This document shows, piece by piece, positions 34,101 through 41,560 of a DNA stretch of 64,000 nt; position 1 is the stretch's first letter, and every line of letters starts with the position of its first letter. Origin of the DNA: Pseudomonas jinjuensis (lineage in GTDB: Bacteria > Pseudomonadota > Gammaproteobacteria > Pseudomonadales > Pseudomonadaceae); contig NZ_FNIJ01000017.1 in the NCBI RefSeq assembly GCF_900103845.1, positions 79,364-143,363 of the forward strand. The letters run 5' to 3'. Below the pieces are notes generated by a model that was not told the origin of the DNA, searched no databases, and worked only from the letters and a program-made list of their open reading frames with translations. A program made the position numbers and the translations under genes.

Positions 34101-34799
34101 GACGGTGGCGCGTCGGCCATTCCGCCGTCGCTCAATGGTGGGCCGATGTTCCGGGCGGAGCTGGCGGACGGGACCATGCAGCCGATCACGGCAGCGGTTT
34201 CCGCCGCCCTCAATCGCAAGGGCGAGGTGATGGTTCTGTTCGGCACGGGACGTTTCTACCGGGTGGGCGACAACGAGTTGCCTGCCTTGTCGCAGAAGCC
34301 GGAGGTCGAAAGCCTGTACGCGGTCTTCGACACCGGAACGGCAGTTTCGGGGCGTTCCATGTTGCTGGAGCAGACGCTCGAGCTGAACCCGCCCGGTCTC
34401 TCTTCCAACCAGCTGGAGTCCACCAGTCTGGGCTGGTATGTGGATCTACCGGCGGATGGCACGAGGGTGATCGAGAAGCCGCAAATACTCGACATGCAGT
34501 TCGCCCTGTTCAATGTGATCACGCCTGGCGGTGATCCCTGTGATGGCGGGATCAGCCACGGTTCCATCGCTGCCGACTTGTACAGCGGGGGCCAGCTGAA
34601 CTATGCGCTATTCGATTCGGATGGCGACGGAGTGCCGGATACCAACGTGATCATGGATAGGTCCAGCGGCACGGGAATCCAGTCGGGAGATGGCGGAGAT
34701 ATCTACACGAACGAGCTCGGTCCTGATGGCCTGCCAATCGCGAAGAAGGTCAAGCTTCCCTACGACGCCGGCCGGAAGGGCTGGCAGGAGCCCCGCTGA
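31161..34799 (+). CDS. pilY1: Type IV pilus tip adhesin/assembly protein PilY1 (atypical N-terminus)
   Basis: A secreted pilus-tip protein of 1212 residues that promotes pilus extension and adhesion. It starts at GTG with GGAG six bases upstream and has a signal peptide to about residue 27 (GLSGSLQAG). The C-terminal PilC-type beta-propeller begins near 780 (VVGANDGMLHGFDAS) and includes YFVDGTPVIGNAW and LYVGDSKGNLWRVD. No DxSxS metal-site motif is seen in the N-terminal 600 residues, so a typical vWA domain is not evident. The loop before LYVGD (residues 952-960, INTAGGVTA) lacks acidic calcium ligands, while DSDGDGVPD at 1152-1160 looks like a calcium loop. Base composition is lower in GC around 31.8-32.4 kb. 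Confidence 0.88.
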   Translation: MKRRTVWRGLGGLGTGVIIGLSGSLQAGPVSQAPLQVGGGSVPGSLVLTPSVEYPTVVSAANIDGTYSASKTFAGYFDPDKCYSYQYGSADADRYFRPVGLAAGHACSGNWSGNYLNWAATQTIDTFRSALTGGDRFIDTVGLTVLQKARSFQWGFPDRSIASSEAGGATPFSGSGFHTRIRLQERSMLFSQSAEFPGAPVDYQPGVAVDPAKTYKVYVRVQVCASANLLEENCRQYGSNYKPEGLLQQYSKKMRFSVFSYLNNRYGWENRENIKRDGGVLRARQKFVGPVLDTGEDNPDKEWSPVTGIFLENPSPADAVDTLLVAPGVPVSRSGVANYINKFGELGAKSYDNVSELYYAATRYLKNQGNVPEWSASPTSNEIDNFPVITSWDDPIRYSCQKNAILGIGDVNTHGDKNLPGGKGTTAEPDLPQLVADDKTVDAEESTRRVGLIEGVTTLFDHNDGGSLYIAGLAYDAHVKDIRPDLPGKQTVSTYWVDVQEGGVLTNRSRNQYWLAAKYGGFTVPKNYVYDRSSPLPIDWWHTNSDILSTGDPRPDNFFTGGDPVTMRESLKKAFALIAADEAKSTGNLSFSSSRVAVGSGVFTATLNPRYWSGDLLMWKASVGTDGAVSYSQAWAAGSKLDALTDAQLGGRNILTVRPATGAPGNSPSIATQGATFTWSDLSAEQRSALAADPNQAQALLKYLRGSRVQEKTSPDDDSAARPYRQRGSRLGDIVNSLPAYSWHDPQPYDSLASSVGNGKTLGSTYLEFLQSDTYQQRVPLVVVGANDGMLHGFDASTVASGSGGEELFAYVPASVFPNLHELADPAYTHRYFVDGTPVIGNAWTGSAWKTLLVGTAGAGGNSVFALDVTDPAHMGRSSVLWEFSHPDMGYTLGKPALAALRSGKFVVIVTSGAHDPTANHGYIWILDAANGSVLSRVTLAGAGDLGTVTAINTAGGVTANRLYVGDSKGNLWRVDLAGDDGGASAIPPSLNGGPMFRAELADGTMQPITAAVSAALNRKGEVMVLFGTGRFYRVGDNELPALSQKPEVESLYAVFDTGTAVSGRSMLLEQTLELNPPGLSSNQLESTSLGWYVDLPADGTRVIEKPQILDMQFALFNVITPGGDPCDGGISHGSIAADLYSGGQLNYALFDSDGDGVPDTNVIMDRSSGTGIQSGDGGDIYTNELGPDGLPIAKKVKLPYDAGRKGWQEPR

Positions 34800-34800
34800 C

Positions 34801-35220
34801 ATGGACAGTTCACTGCGCCGCGCAGCCGGCTTCACCCTCATCGAAGTGATGATCGTGGTCGCCATCGTCGGCATCCTCGCCGCCATCGCCTATCCCTCCT
34901 ACCTGGAACACATCCGCCAGGCCCGCCGTGCGGATGCGCAGAAGTCGCTGGTGGAGCTCTCGCAGTTCATGGAGCGCTACTACACCAGCCGGGGCACCTA
35001 CGTGGGAGCGGAGCTGCCATTCAGCGTCTCGCCCAGGGAAGGCGGGCAGGCGTTCTACGAACTGGATTTCATCGAGGACCCCACGGCTTCGGGCTACGGC
35101 CTGAAGGCCGAGCCGGTGGGCGCGATGGCACAGGACGAGTGCGGAACCCTGACGCTCAGCAGCACCGGACTCAAGGGGCAGGCGGACGGACAGTCGCTGG
35201 CCCGCTGCTGGAAGCGCTGA
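34801..35220 (+). CDS. pilE: Type IV pilus minor pilin PilE
   Basis: A major-pilin-like minor pilin of 139 residues that links the tip complex to PilA. The leader ends RAAG, followed by FTLIEVMIVVAIVGILAAIA with Glu5. The core has YPSYLEHIRQARRADAQKSL and a C-terminal disulphide region (DECGTL...LARCWKR). It starts 1 base after the pilY1 stop, so no pilY2 lies between them. A terminator follows. Confidence 0.9.
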   Translation: MDSSLRRAAGFTLIEVMIVVAIVGILAAIAYPSYLEHIRQARRADAQKSLVELSQFMERYYTSRGTYVGAELPFSVSPREGGQAFYELDFIEDPTASGYGLKAEPVGAMAQDECGTLTLSSTGLKGQADGQSLARCWKR

Positions 35221-35231
35221 CGCTGCAAAGA

Positions 35232-35257
35232 CGAAGGCCACCCCGCGGTGGCCTTCG
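35232..35257. terminator. Shared terminator between pilE and the LOG-family gene
   Basis: An 11-bp perfect stem (CGAAGGCCACC and its complement) with a CCGC loop lies between the two converging genes, 12 bases after each stop. It is followed by TTCTT on the plus strand. Confidence 0.8.
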
Positions 35258-35269
35258 TTCTTCCGCGCA

Positions 35270-35857
35270 TCAGGTCGGCGTACGATCCACCCATTTCGGC
35301 GCCGCCAGCGGCTTCCAGGCTTGCAGTGCGTCGATCAGCTCGGCCGGCGTGGAGCCGCGCTGGAGCATCTCGCGGTGCTGCGGGCGGACGAAGCGCTCGG
35401 TCACCAGGTGGTCGAGGAAGGTCAGCAGCGGGTCGTAGAAACCATTCACTTCCAGCACGCCCAGCGGCTTGGCGTGATAGCCGAGCTGGCCCCAGGTCCA
35501 GACCTCGAACAGCTCTTCCAGCGTGCCGAGACCGCCGGGCAGGGCGATGAAGGCATCGCTCAGCTCGGCCATGCGCGCCTTGCGCGCGTGCATGCCATCG
35601 ACGACTTCGAGGCGGGTCAGGCCCTTGTGGCCGATCTCCGCGCGTTCCAGGCTCTGCGGGATGATGCCGATGACTTCGCCGCCGGCCGCCAGCGCGGCGT
35701 CGGCCACCACGCCCATCAGCCCGACAGCACCGCCGCCGTAGACCAGGCGCAGGCCGCGTTCGGCCAGGTGGCGGCCGAGGGCCACGGCCGCGTCGTGATA
35801 GATCGGGTCGGCGCCGGGGCTGGCGCCGCAGAACACACAGATGGAACGCAGGGTCAT
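35270..35857 (-). CDS. LOG family protein (cytokinin-riboside phosphoribohydrolase-like)
   Basis: A lysine-decarboxylase-like Rossmann protein of 195 residues. The family hydrolyses nucleoside 5'-monophosphates to free base, and plant and some bacterial members activate cytokinins. The signatures [21 protein letters not shown] and [14 protein letters not shown] (the PGGxGTxxE motif) are intact. The ATG at 35857 ([11 protein letters not shown]) is preferred over one six codons upstream because GGAAG lies just before it. PAO1 carries the same gene next to azurin. The physiological substrate in this organism is not known. Confidence 0.88.
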   Translation of the reverse strand: MTLRSICVFCGASPGADPIYHDAAVALGRHLAERGLRLVYGGGAVGLMGVVADAALAAGGEVIGIIPQSLERAEIGHKGLTRLEVVDGMHARKARMAELSDAFIALPGGLGTLEELFEVWTWGQLGYHAKPLGVLEVNGFYDPLLTFLDHLVTERFVRPQHREMLQRGSTPAELIDALQAWKPLAAPKWVDRTPT

Positions 35858-36137
35858 CGCAATCTTCCGGAACATGAACGAGCGGTCAGGTTACCCACTC
35901 CGGGCTGGATGACCAAGCCGCCAGCGGTCGCCGCGGGGGAGGCGATCCGGGGGGAGGGTCTATGCTTCGCGGGGTGCGCTGATTCATCTCGTGCCGTTCG
36001 CCGGATATTCAGGTAGAAATCGTCGGTTGTACTGCGTCACTTCGCCAGTACCGATCGAATCAGATAAAGGGAACCCGACTGTCGCTGTGGCAGTCTCCCG
36101 TTGAGGATTCACCGCCCAACCTGCCTAGGAGGCTTGT

Positions 36138-36584
36138 ATGTTCCGTAAACTCGCTGCCGTAACCCTGCTCGGTCTGTTCAGTGCGCCGCTTCTGGCCGCT
36201 GAATGCTCGGTCGATGTCCAGGGCAACGACCAGATGCAGTTCAACACCAACGCCATCACGGTCGACAAGAGCTGCAAGACCTTTACCGTCAACCTGTCCC
36301 ACCCCGGCAGCCTGCCGAAGAACGTGATGGGGCATAACTGGGTGCTGACCACCGCAGCCGACATGCAGGGCGTAGTCACCGACGGCATGGCCGCCGGTCT
36401 CGACAAGAACTACGTGAAGGACGGCGATACCCGGGTTATCGCCCATACCAAGATCATCGGCTCCGGCGAGAAGGACTCGGTGACCTTCGACGTGTCCAAG
36501 CTGAAGGAAGGCGAACAGTACATGTTCTTCTGCTCCTTCCCCGGCCACTCGGCGATGATGAAGGGCACCCTGGCCCTGCAGTGA
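36138..36584 (+). CDS. azu: Azurin
   Basis: A periplasmic type 1 blue copper protein that carries electrons and can act with cytochrome c551 and nitrite reductase. A 20-residue signal peptide (LFSAPLLAA) precedes a mature chain starting [15 protein letters not shown]. All ligands are in place in mature numbering: Gly45-His46 (MGHNW), Cys112, His117 and Met121 ([10 protein letters not shown]). The Cys3-Cys26 disulphide is also preserved. AGGAGG precedes the start. No clear ANR box was found in the 250 bases upstream. A terminator hairpin follows. Confidence 0.98.
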   Translation: MFRKLAAVTLLGLFSAPLLAAECSVDVQGNDQMQFNTNAITVDKSCKTFTVNLSHPGSLPKNVMGHNWVLTTAADMQGVVTDGMAAGLDKNYVKDGDTRVIAHTKIIGSGEKDSVTFDVSKLKEGEQYMFFCSFPGHSAMMKGTLALQ

Positions 36585-36601
36585 TCGCCCGAGGCGTCCA
36601 C

Positions 36602-36626
36602 GAAGCCCGGCCTTGCGCCGGGCTTC
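36602..36626. terminator. Shared terminator between azu and the oxoadipate dioxygenase gene
   Basis: A 10-bp stem (GAAGCCCGGC/GCCGGGCTTC) with a short CTTGC loop, then TGCGTTTT on the plus strand. It lies between converging genes. Confidence 0.8.
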
Positions 36627-36633
36627 TGCGTTT

Positions 36634-37650
36634 TCAGCCGCGCGAATCGGTCATGCGGAAGATGCCCTGGGCGTTGCTGCTGTCGAAGTTCAGGTCGAGC
36701 CGGCCGCTGGCGGTATCGATGCGGCGCTGGATGAACTCGACGAAGGAGCCCGGCACGCTGCGCGTCACCGGCATGCCCCGGGCATCGATGAAATCGCGCT
36801 GCACGCGGGTGGCGCGGTAGGCGGTCTGCAGCACGTTGCCCGAGCTGGATACCTCGATGCTGTCCTTCATCGGCCGCTCCAGGGCGCGCTGCCGTTCCAC
36901 CACCACCTCCAGATCGTCGACCCGGTCGGTCAGGTGGTTGAACATGTTGCCCTCGGTGGCGATCCAGGCCATTTCCGCGCTTTCCCGCAGCAGGCTTTCG
37001 TAGTCTTCCTCGCGCACCACGCCATGCTGGCGGCCGAAGGCGGCATGCAGGGCGGGCAGCAGCGCATGTGCCTCGGCGAGGCTGCAATGCCGGGTCAGGC
37101 GCAGACGGCGAAGGATGGAGAGATGTTCGGCGGACAGCGGATCGCGGCTGCTTTCCACCACCCGCGTGACGCTGGCCTGGAAGGCTTCGCCGAAGCGGCC
37201 GGGATGCAGTTCCGAGACGAAGAACTGCGCGATCTCCTCCGGCAGGTCCTGGTGGCAATAGGCGTAGCCGGTCATCTTCAGCTTCGTCAGTGGATAGGTG
37301 CGCACGTCGGTGAAGCCGAGCGGTTCGAGAATCCGCGCGAAGGCCAGGCGGCCGCGCGGCAGTTCGCCGTTTTCCGGCCAGTCGACGGTGCGGATGGCGC
37401 CGTGGTCGAAGAGCACCTTGCGGCCCGATTCGCGCTGCTCGCTGACGTACTGGCGGCCTTCCGGCACGGCCTCGACCAGCTTGTGGAACAGGCACAGGTT
37501 CAACGCCTCGGCCAGCCAGGCGCGATGCACGGCATCGGTGGTGAAGGCGAAACGGTCGAGGCTGGCGGGAATCTCGACGTGCTCGCCGAGCCAGCCCGCG
37601 GCCTGCGGACCGACTACGGTGGAAACGAGTTGGAACAAACCTTCATGCAT
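36634..37650 (-). CDS. 2-oxoadipate dioxygenase/decarboxylase family protein (DUF1338)
   Basis: A DUF1338 protein of 338 residues related to HglS/YdcJ, an Fe(II) enzyme that converts 2-oxoadipate to D-2-hydroxyglutarate in lysine catabolism. Conserved metal-site segments are visible: LFDHGAIRTV near residue 95, TEGNMFNHLTDRV near 240 and VPGSFVEFIQRR near 310, giving the His-His-Glu set. It is shorter than P. putida HglS as I recall it, so an orthologous role is likely but not certain. The start MHEGLFQLVSTVVG is at 37650. The amaA/amaB genes nearby support the lysine-pathway role. Confidence 0.75.
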   Translation of the reverse strand: MHEGLFQLVSTVVGPQAAGWLGEHVEIPASLDRFAFTTDAVHRAWLAEALNLCLFHKLVEAVPEGRQYVSEQRESGRKVLFDHGAIRTVDWPENGELPRGRLAFARILEPLGFTDVRTYPLTKLKMTGYAYCHQDLPEEIAQFFVSELHPGRFGEAFQASVTRVVESSRDPLSAEHLSILRRLRLTRHCSLAEAHALLPALHAAFGRQHGVVREEDYESLLRESAEMAWIATEGNMFNHLTDRVDDLEVVVERQRALERPMKDSIEVSSSGNVLQTAYRATRVQRDFIDARGMPVTRSVPGSFVEFIQRRIDTASGRLDLNFDSSNAQGIFRMTDSRG

Positions 37651-37761
37651 GGCGCTGGCCCCTGGTTGCGGATGGGGCCAATGAGAGCGGCGGAGCGGGG
37701 CGGCCCGCAAGCGAAAAAAAGCGCTGGATGTATTCCTTTTTTTCCGCTTCGGGGTGATTTC

Positions 37762-37829
37762 CTGTAGGAGCGCACCATGCGCGCGACATCGCGTGGCTGG
37801 TCTTTCGCGGGCATGGCCCGCTCCTACAG
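37762..37829. repeat. REP inverted pair, GGGCATGGCCC type
   Basis: Arms CTGTAGGAGCGCACCATGCG... and ...GCATGGCCCGCTCCTACAG face each other between nadE and the DUF1338 gene. The left arm has diverged at several positions. It is a different family from the GCTTGC doublets. Confidence 0.8.
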
Positions 37830-37836
37830 GAGCAGC

Positions 37837-38664
37837 TTACGGGGTCTTGGGCATCTCGCGCTTGTGGCGGGTCTTCTCGAAGGTGCGCTCGATGATTTCC
37901 GCGGCCTCGGGGTCCACCGCCCCGCCGTGCAGATAGGCGTCGATGTCCCGGTAGGTCACGCCGTGGGCATGCTCGTCCGGCTTGCCGGGGGCGAGGTCTT
38001 CGAGGTCGGCGGTCGGGGTCTTCATCACCAGGTTTTCCGGCGCGCCGAGGGTGCGGGCGATGGTGCGGACCTGGTTCTTCACCAGGCCGGTGAGCGGGGC
38101 GAGGTCGCAGGCGCCGTCGCCGAACTTGGTGAAGAAGCCCATCACCGCCTCGGCGGCGTGGTCGGTACCGACCACCAGGCCCTGGCGGGCGTTGGCGATG
38201 GTGTACTGGGCGACCATGCGGATGCGCGCCTTGGTGTTGCCCAGGGCGAAGTCCACGGTGCCTGCCGGCAGGCCTTCCAGGGCGGCGGTTTCCGCGGCCA
38301 GCGCCTTGACCGCCGGGCCGATGTTCACGGTGTGGCGCTCATCGGGCGCGATCACGTCCACCGAGGCCTGGGCGTCGGCCTCGTCGCCCTGCACGTTGTA
38401 GGGCAGGCGCACGGCGATGAAGCGGTAGGCGTCATTGCCGCTTTCCGCGCGCAGCTGTTCCACCGCGCGCTGGCAGAGCATGCCGGCAGTGAGCGAGTCG
38501 ACGCCGCCGCTGATGCCCAGCACCAGGGTCTTCATGCCGGAATCGCGCAGGCAATCCTTGATGAAGTCGAGGCGCCGCTGGATTTCCGCCTGGATGTCTT
38601 CCGGCCCGTTGAACGGCGGCTGGACGTTCAGCTCGGAGATGATGGCGTTCTGGATGGATTTCAT
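37837..38664 (-). CDS. nadE: NH3-dependent NAD+ synthetase NadE
   Basis: Amidates deamido-NAD to NAD with ammonia and ATP, the last step of NAD synthesis. The adenine-alpha-hydrolase P-loop [14 protein letters not shown] lies near residue 47, and [28 protein letters not shown] is the family core. The 275-residue size matches the Pseudomonas ammonia-type enzyme with no glutaminase domain. The start [13 protein letters not shown] at 38664 is preferred over an upstream ATG at 38745. pncB is not adjacent here. Confidence 0.96.
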   Translation of the reverse strand: MKSIQNAIISELNVQPPFNGPEDIQAEIQRRLDFIKDCLRDSGMKTLVLGISGGVDSLTAGMLCQRAVEQLRAESGNDAYRFIAVRLPYNVQGDEADAQASVDVIAPDERHTVNIGPAVKALAAETAALEGLPAGTVDFALGNTKARIRMVAQYTIANARQGLVVGTDHAAEAVMGFFTKFGDGACDLAPLTGLVKNQVRTIARTLGAPENLVMKTPTADLEDLAPGKPDEHAHGVTYRDIDAYLHGGAVDPEAAEIIERTFEKTRHKREMPKTP

Positions 38665-38774
38665 GACGTGGTCCTTGTGAATACTCAGGCCGGCAGCTTG
38701 TAAACCCTGAAAAATACCAGCGTCGGGGCGGATGGGTCGATGCATTTGTCGGATGGCGTGGCATGGCGCGCTCT

Positions 38775-38850
38775 TGTAGGAAGCGGGCCATGCCCGCGAC
38801 CGGTCGAGTGCTGGCGGATATCACGGTCGCGGACATGGTTCGCTCTTACA
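38775..38850. repeat. REP inverted pair between nadE and the LysR gene
   Basis: TGTAGGAAGCGGGCCATGCC with CGCGACCGGT, and the facing ACGGTCGCGGACATGGTTCGCTCTTACA, form a diverged doublet of the same family as 37762-37829. The right arm reaches to within a few bases of the LysR stop codon. Confidence 0.75.
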
Positions 38851-39742
38851 CGGGAGCGATGCGCTCGGCGATCCACTCCACCAGCGCGCGCACCTTGGGC
38901 ACCGCGGCGGCGTGTTCCGGGTAGGCCAGGTAGTAGGCGCTGCGGCTTTCCAGCGCATGTTCCCAGGCGATCGCCAGCTTGCCTTCGGCCAGTTCCTCCT
39001 CCACCAGGAAACGCGGCAGCAGGGCCACGCCGCAGCCGGCCTGGGCCGCGCGGATGCACATGTAGAAGGTGTCGAAGCGCGGCCCGTGGTAGCTGTGCTC
39101 GCTGTGCCGGCCGAGGCTGAGGAACCACTCGTGCCAGGCTTCCGGGCGGGTGGCGTTCTGCAGCAGGACCAGTCCGGCGAGCTGCAGCGGATCGCTCAGC
39201 GGTTCGGCGGGCAGGGTCGACGGGGCGCACACCGCCACCATCTCCTCGCCGAACAGGCGCACGCACTCGGCGCCGGGCAGGGTGCCCTGGCCGAAGTAGA
39301 AGGCCACGTCGCAGCGCGATTGCAGCAGGTCGCCCGGCTCCAGCTCCTGGCGCAGGTCGAGGTGGATGTGCGGATGCCGATGGCGCCAGCCGTTCAGCCG
39401 GGGAATCAGCCAGCGCGCGCCGAAGGTCGGCGGCGTCGCCACCCGCAGCACCTCGGTGTCGCCGCCGTAGGAGAGCAGGTAGTGGGTGGACATCTCCACC
39501 TGGGTGAGGATCTTGCGCACCTCGCCGAGATACAGCTCGCCCGCCGGCGTCAGCTGCAGGCGCCGGCGCACGCGGCGGAACAGCAGGTGCTGGAGCATTT
39601 CCTCGAGCTGCGCGACCTGCTTGCTGACCGCGCTCTGGGTCAGGCTGAGCTCTTCGGCGGCGCGGGTGAAGCTGAGATGGCGGGCGACCGCTTCGAAGCA
39701 TTGCAGGGCGGCCATGGACGGCAGGTGGCGTTTGCTGAGCAT
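38846..39742 (-). CDS. LysR-type regulator, probable controller of amaB-amaA
   Basis: A LysR-family regulator of 298 residues. The N-terminal winged helix (about 8-66) contains FEAVARHLSFTRAAEELSLTQSAVSKQVAQLEE; the rest is a periplasmic-binding-like effector domain (about 95-292). It is divergent from amaB with 112 bases between the starts. That gap holds a dyad GACGT-N9-ACGTC at 39765-39783, a plausible LysR binding site. P. putida carries a LysR gene in the same place beside amaB-amaA. The effector may be pipecolate or aminoadipate (inference). Confidence 0.88.
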   Translation of the reverse strand: MLSKRHLPSMAALQCFEAVARHLSFTRAAEELSLTQSAVSKQVAQLEEMLQHLLFRRVRRRLQLTPAGELYLGEVRKILTQVEMSTHYLLSYGGDTEVLRVATPPTFGARWLIPRLNGWRHRHPHIHLDLRQELEPGDLLQSRCDVAFYFGQGTLPGAECVRLFGEEMVAVCAPSTLPAEPLSDPLQLAGLVLLQNATRPEAWHEWFLSLGRHSEHSYHGPRFDTFYMCIRAAQAGCGVALLPRFLVEEELAEGKLAIAWEHALESRSAYYLAYPEHAAAVPKVRALVEWIAERIAPV

Positions 39743-39764
39743 CGGATGTATGAATTTATGGAAT

Positions 39765-39783
39765 GACGTATGTAGGAAACGTC
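39765..39783. promoter_or_regulatory. Candidate LysR operator in the LysR-amaB divergent region
   Basis: A perfect inverted repeat GACGT-N9-ACGTC sits in the 112-base divergent region, 22 bases before the LysR start and 71 bases before amaB. LysR proteins usually bind such interrupted dyads. No experimental support is available. Confidence 0.5.
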
Positions 39784-39854
39784 GTTTGTTGCGGTAAGGC
39801 AAGCCGGCTATTACTCCCGGCATTCCCAGGTCATCGGAACCGACAGGAGCCTCC

Positions 39855-41345
39855 ATGATTTCCGCACTGCTCGACAAGCTTGGCGTCGCCGCCCACCTCT
39901 ATCGCGATGGCGACCAGGTCGTCCACAGCCCCATCGACGGCAGCCGCCTGGGGGCCGTGCGCCTGGAAAGCGCCGCCGAGGTGGAACAGAAGATCGGCCG
40001 CGCCGCCCACGCCTTCGACGCCTGGCGCAAGGTGCCGGCGCCGCGCCGCGGCGAACTGGTGCGGCTGTTCGGCGAGGAACTGCGCGCGCACAAGGCCGCG
40101 CTGGGCGAACTGGTGTCCTGGGAGGCGGGCAAGATCACCCAGGAAGGCCAGGGCGAAGTGCAGGAAATGATCGACATCTGCGACTTCGCCGTCGGCCTGT
40201 CGCGCCAGCTCTATGGCCTGACCATCGCCTCCGAGCGCCCCGGCCACCACATGCGCGAAACCTGGCAGCCGCTCGGCGTGGTCGGGGTGATCAGCGCGTT
40301 CAACTTCCCGGTCGCGGTGTGGTCGTGGAACACCGCGCTGGCGCTGGTCTGCGGCAATCCGGTGGTGTGGAAACCGTCGGAAAAGACCCCGCTCACCGCG
40401 CTGGCCTGCCAGGCGCTGTTCGAGCGCGCCGTGCAGCGCTTCGGCGATGCGCCGGAATACCTCAGCCAGGTAGTGATCGGCGACCGCGGCGCCGGCGAGG
40501 CGCTGGTGGACGACCCGCGCGTCGCCCTGGTCAGCGCCACCGGCAGCACCCGCATGGGCCGCGAGGTCGGCCCGAAGGTGGCGGCGCGCTTCGCCCGCAG
40601 CATCCTCGAACTGGGCGGCAACAACGCCATGGTCCTGGCGCCCAGCGCCGACCTGGACATGGCCGTGCGCGCCATCCTGTTCAGCGCCGTCGGCACCGCC
40701 GGGCAGCGCTGCACCACGCTGCGCCGGCTGATCGCCCACGAGTCGGTGAAGGACGAGATCGTCGCCCGCCTCAAGGCCGCCTATTCCAAGGTGCGCATCG
40801 GCCATCCGCTGGAGGGCAACCTGGTCGGCCCGCTGATCGACGAGCGCAGCTTCCTGGCCATGCAGGGCGCGCTGGAACAGGCGAAGGGCGAGGGCGGCGT
40901 GGTGTTCGGCGGCGAGCGGCAATTGGCCGACCGCTACCCCAACGCCTATTACGTGTCGCCGGCGATCGTCGAGATGCCGGAGCAGAGCGACGTGGTGCGC
41001 AGCGAGACCTTCGCGCCGATCCTCTACGTGGTCGCCTACCGCGACTTCGACGAGGCGCTGGCGCTGAACAACGCGGTGCCGCAGGGCCTGTCGTCGTGCA
41101 TCTTCACCACCGACGTGCGCGAGGCCGAGCAGTTCATGTCGGCGGTGGGCAGCGATTGCGGCATCGCCAACGTCAACATCGGCCCGAGCGGCGCGGAGAT
41201 CGGCGGCGCCTTCGGCGGCGAGAAGGAAACCGGCGGTGGCCGCGAATCCGGCTCGGACGCCTGGAAGGCCTACATGCGCCGGCAGACCAACACGGTGAAC
41301 TGGTCGCGGGAGCTGCCGCTGGCGCAGGGGATCGTGTTCGACTGA
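39855..41345 (+). CDS. amaB: L-aminoadipate-semialdehyde dehydrogenase AmaB
   Basis: Aldehyde dehydrogenase of the ALDH7 (antiquitin) group, 496 residues, that oxidises 2-aminoadipate 6-semialdehyde to 2-aminoadipate in the pipecolate branch of lysine breakdown. The catalytic Cys is at 286 (GTAGQRCTT) and the general base is Glu252 (LELGGNN). The NAD-site motif ATGSTRMGREVG is present, as is the family C-terminal stretch GGAFGGEKETGGGRESGSD. It precedes amaA by 215 bases containing two repeats, and is divergent from the LysR gene. Confidence 0.92.
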   Translation: MISALLDKLGVAAHLYRDGDQVVHSPIDGSRLGAVRLESAAEVEQKIGRAAHAFDAWRKVPAPRRGELVRLFGEELRAHKAALGELVSWEAGKITQEGQGEVQEMIDICDFAVGLSRQLYGLTIASERPGHHMRETWQPLGVVGVISAFNFPVAVWSWNTALALVCGNPVVWKPSEKTPLTALACQALFERAVQRFGDAPEYLSQVVIGDRGAGEALVDDPRVALVSATGSTRMGREVGPKVAARFARSILELGGNNAMVLAPSADLDMAVRAILFSAVGTAGQRCTTLRRLIAHESVKDEIVARLKAAYSKVRIGHPLEGNLVGPLIDERSFLAMQGALEQAKGEGGVVFGGERQLADRYPNAYYVSPAIVEMPEQSDVVRSETFAPILYVVAYRDFDEALALNNAVPQGLSSCIFTTDVREAEQFMSAVGSDCGIANVNIGPSGAEIGGAFGGEKETGGGRESGSDAWKAYMRRQTNTVNWSRELPLAQGIVFD

Positions 41346-41362
41346 ACGGCGCGCCTCATTTT

Positions 41363-41430
41363 GTAGAAGCGAGCTTGCTCGCGAGCAAACCCCGCTGCGG
41401 AGCTGTTCGCGAGCCCCCCTCGGTCCTACG
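41363..41430. repeat. Diverged REP pair after amaB
   Basis: GTAGAAGCGAGCTTGCTCGCGAGC and the facing GTTCGCGAGCCCCCCTCGGTCCTACG resemble the doublet at 20006-20076, but the right arm has lost the central palindrome. Confidence 0.75.
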
Positions 41431-41444
41431 AAGAGCTGCGGCCC

Positions 41445-41520
41445 CGTAGGATGGGTTGAGCCTGCGATACCCATCATCCGCGGGCACCGATGGGTATCGC
41501 TTCGTTCCACCCATCCTACG
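41445..41520. repeat. Complete GTAGGATGGGTT palindromic element between amaB and amaA
   Basis: CGTAGGATGGGTTGAGC, GATACCCATC, then GATGGGTATCGCTTCG and CCACCCATCCTACG form a long imperfect palindrome. A single arm of the same element is at 6391-6422. Confidence 0.85.
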
Positions 41521-41560
41521 GTTGCAGGTCCGCTGAAGCCTCGCCAAGAAGGATTGCCGA

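Noticed and set aside
35858..36137. ANR box upstream of azurin
   Set aside because: No TTGAT-N4-ATCAA match with two or fewer mismatches was found by eye.
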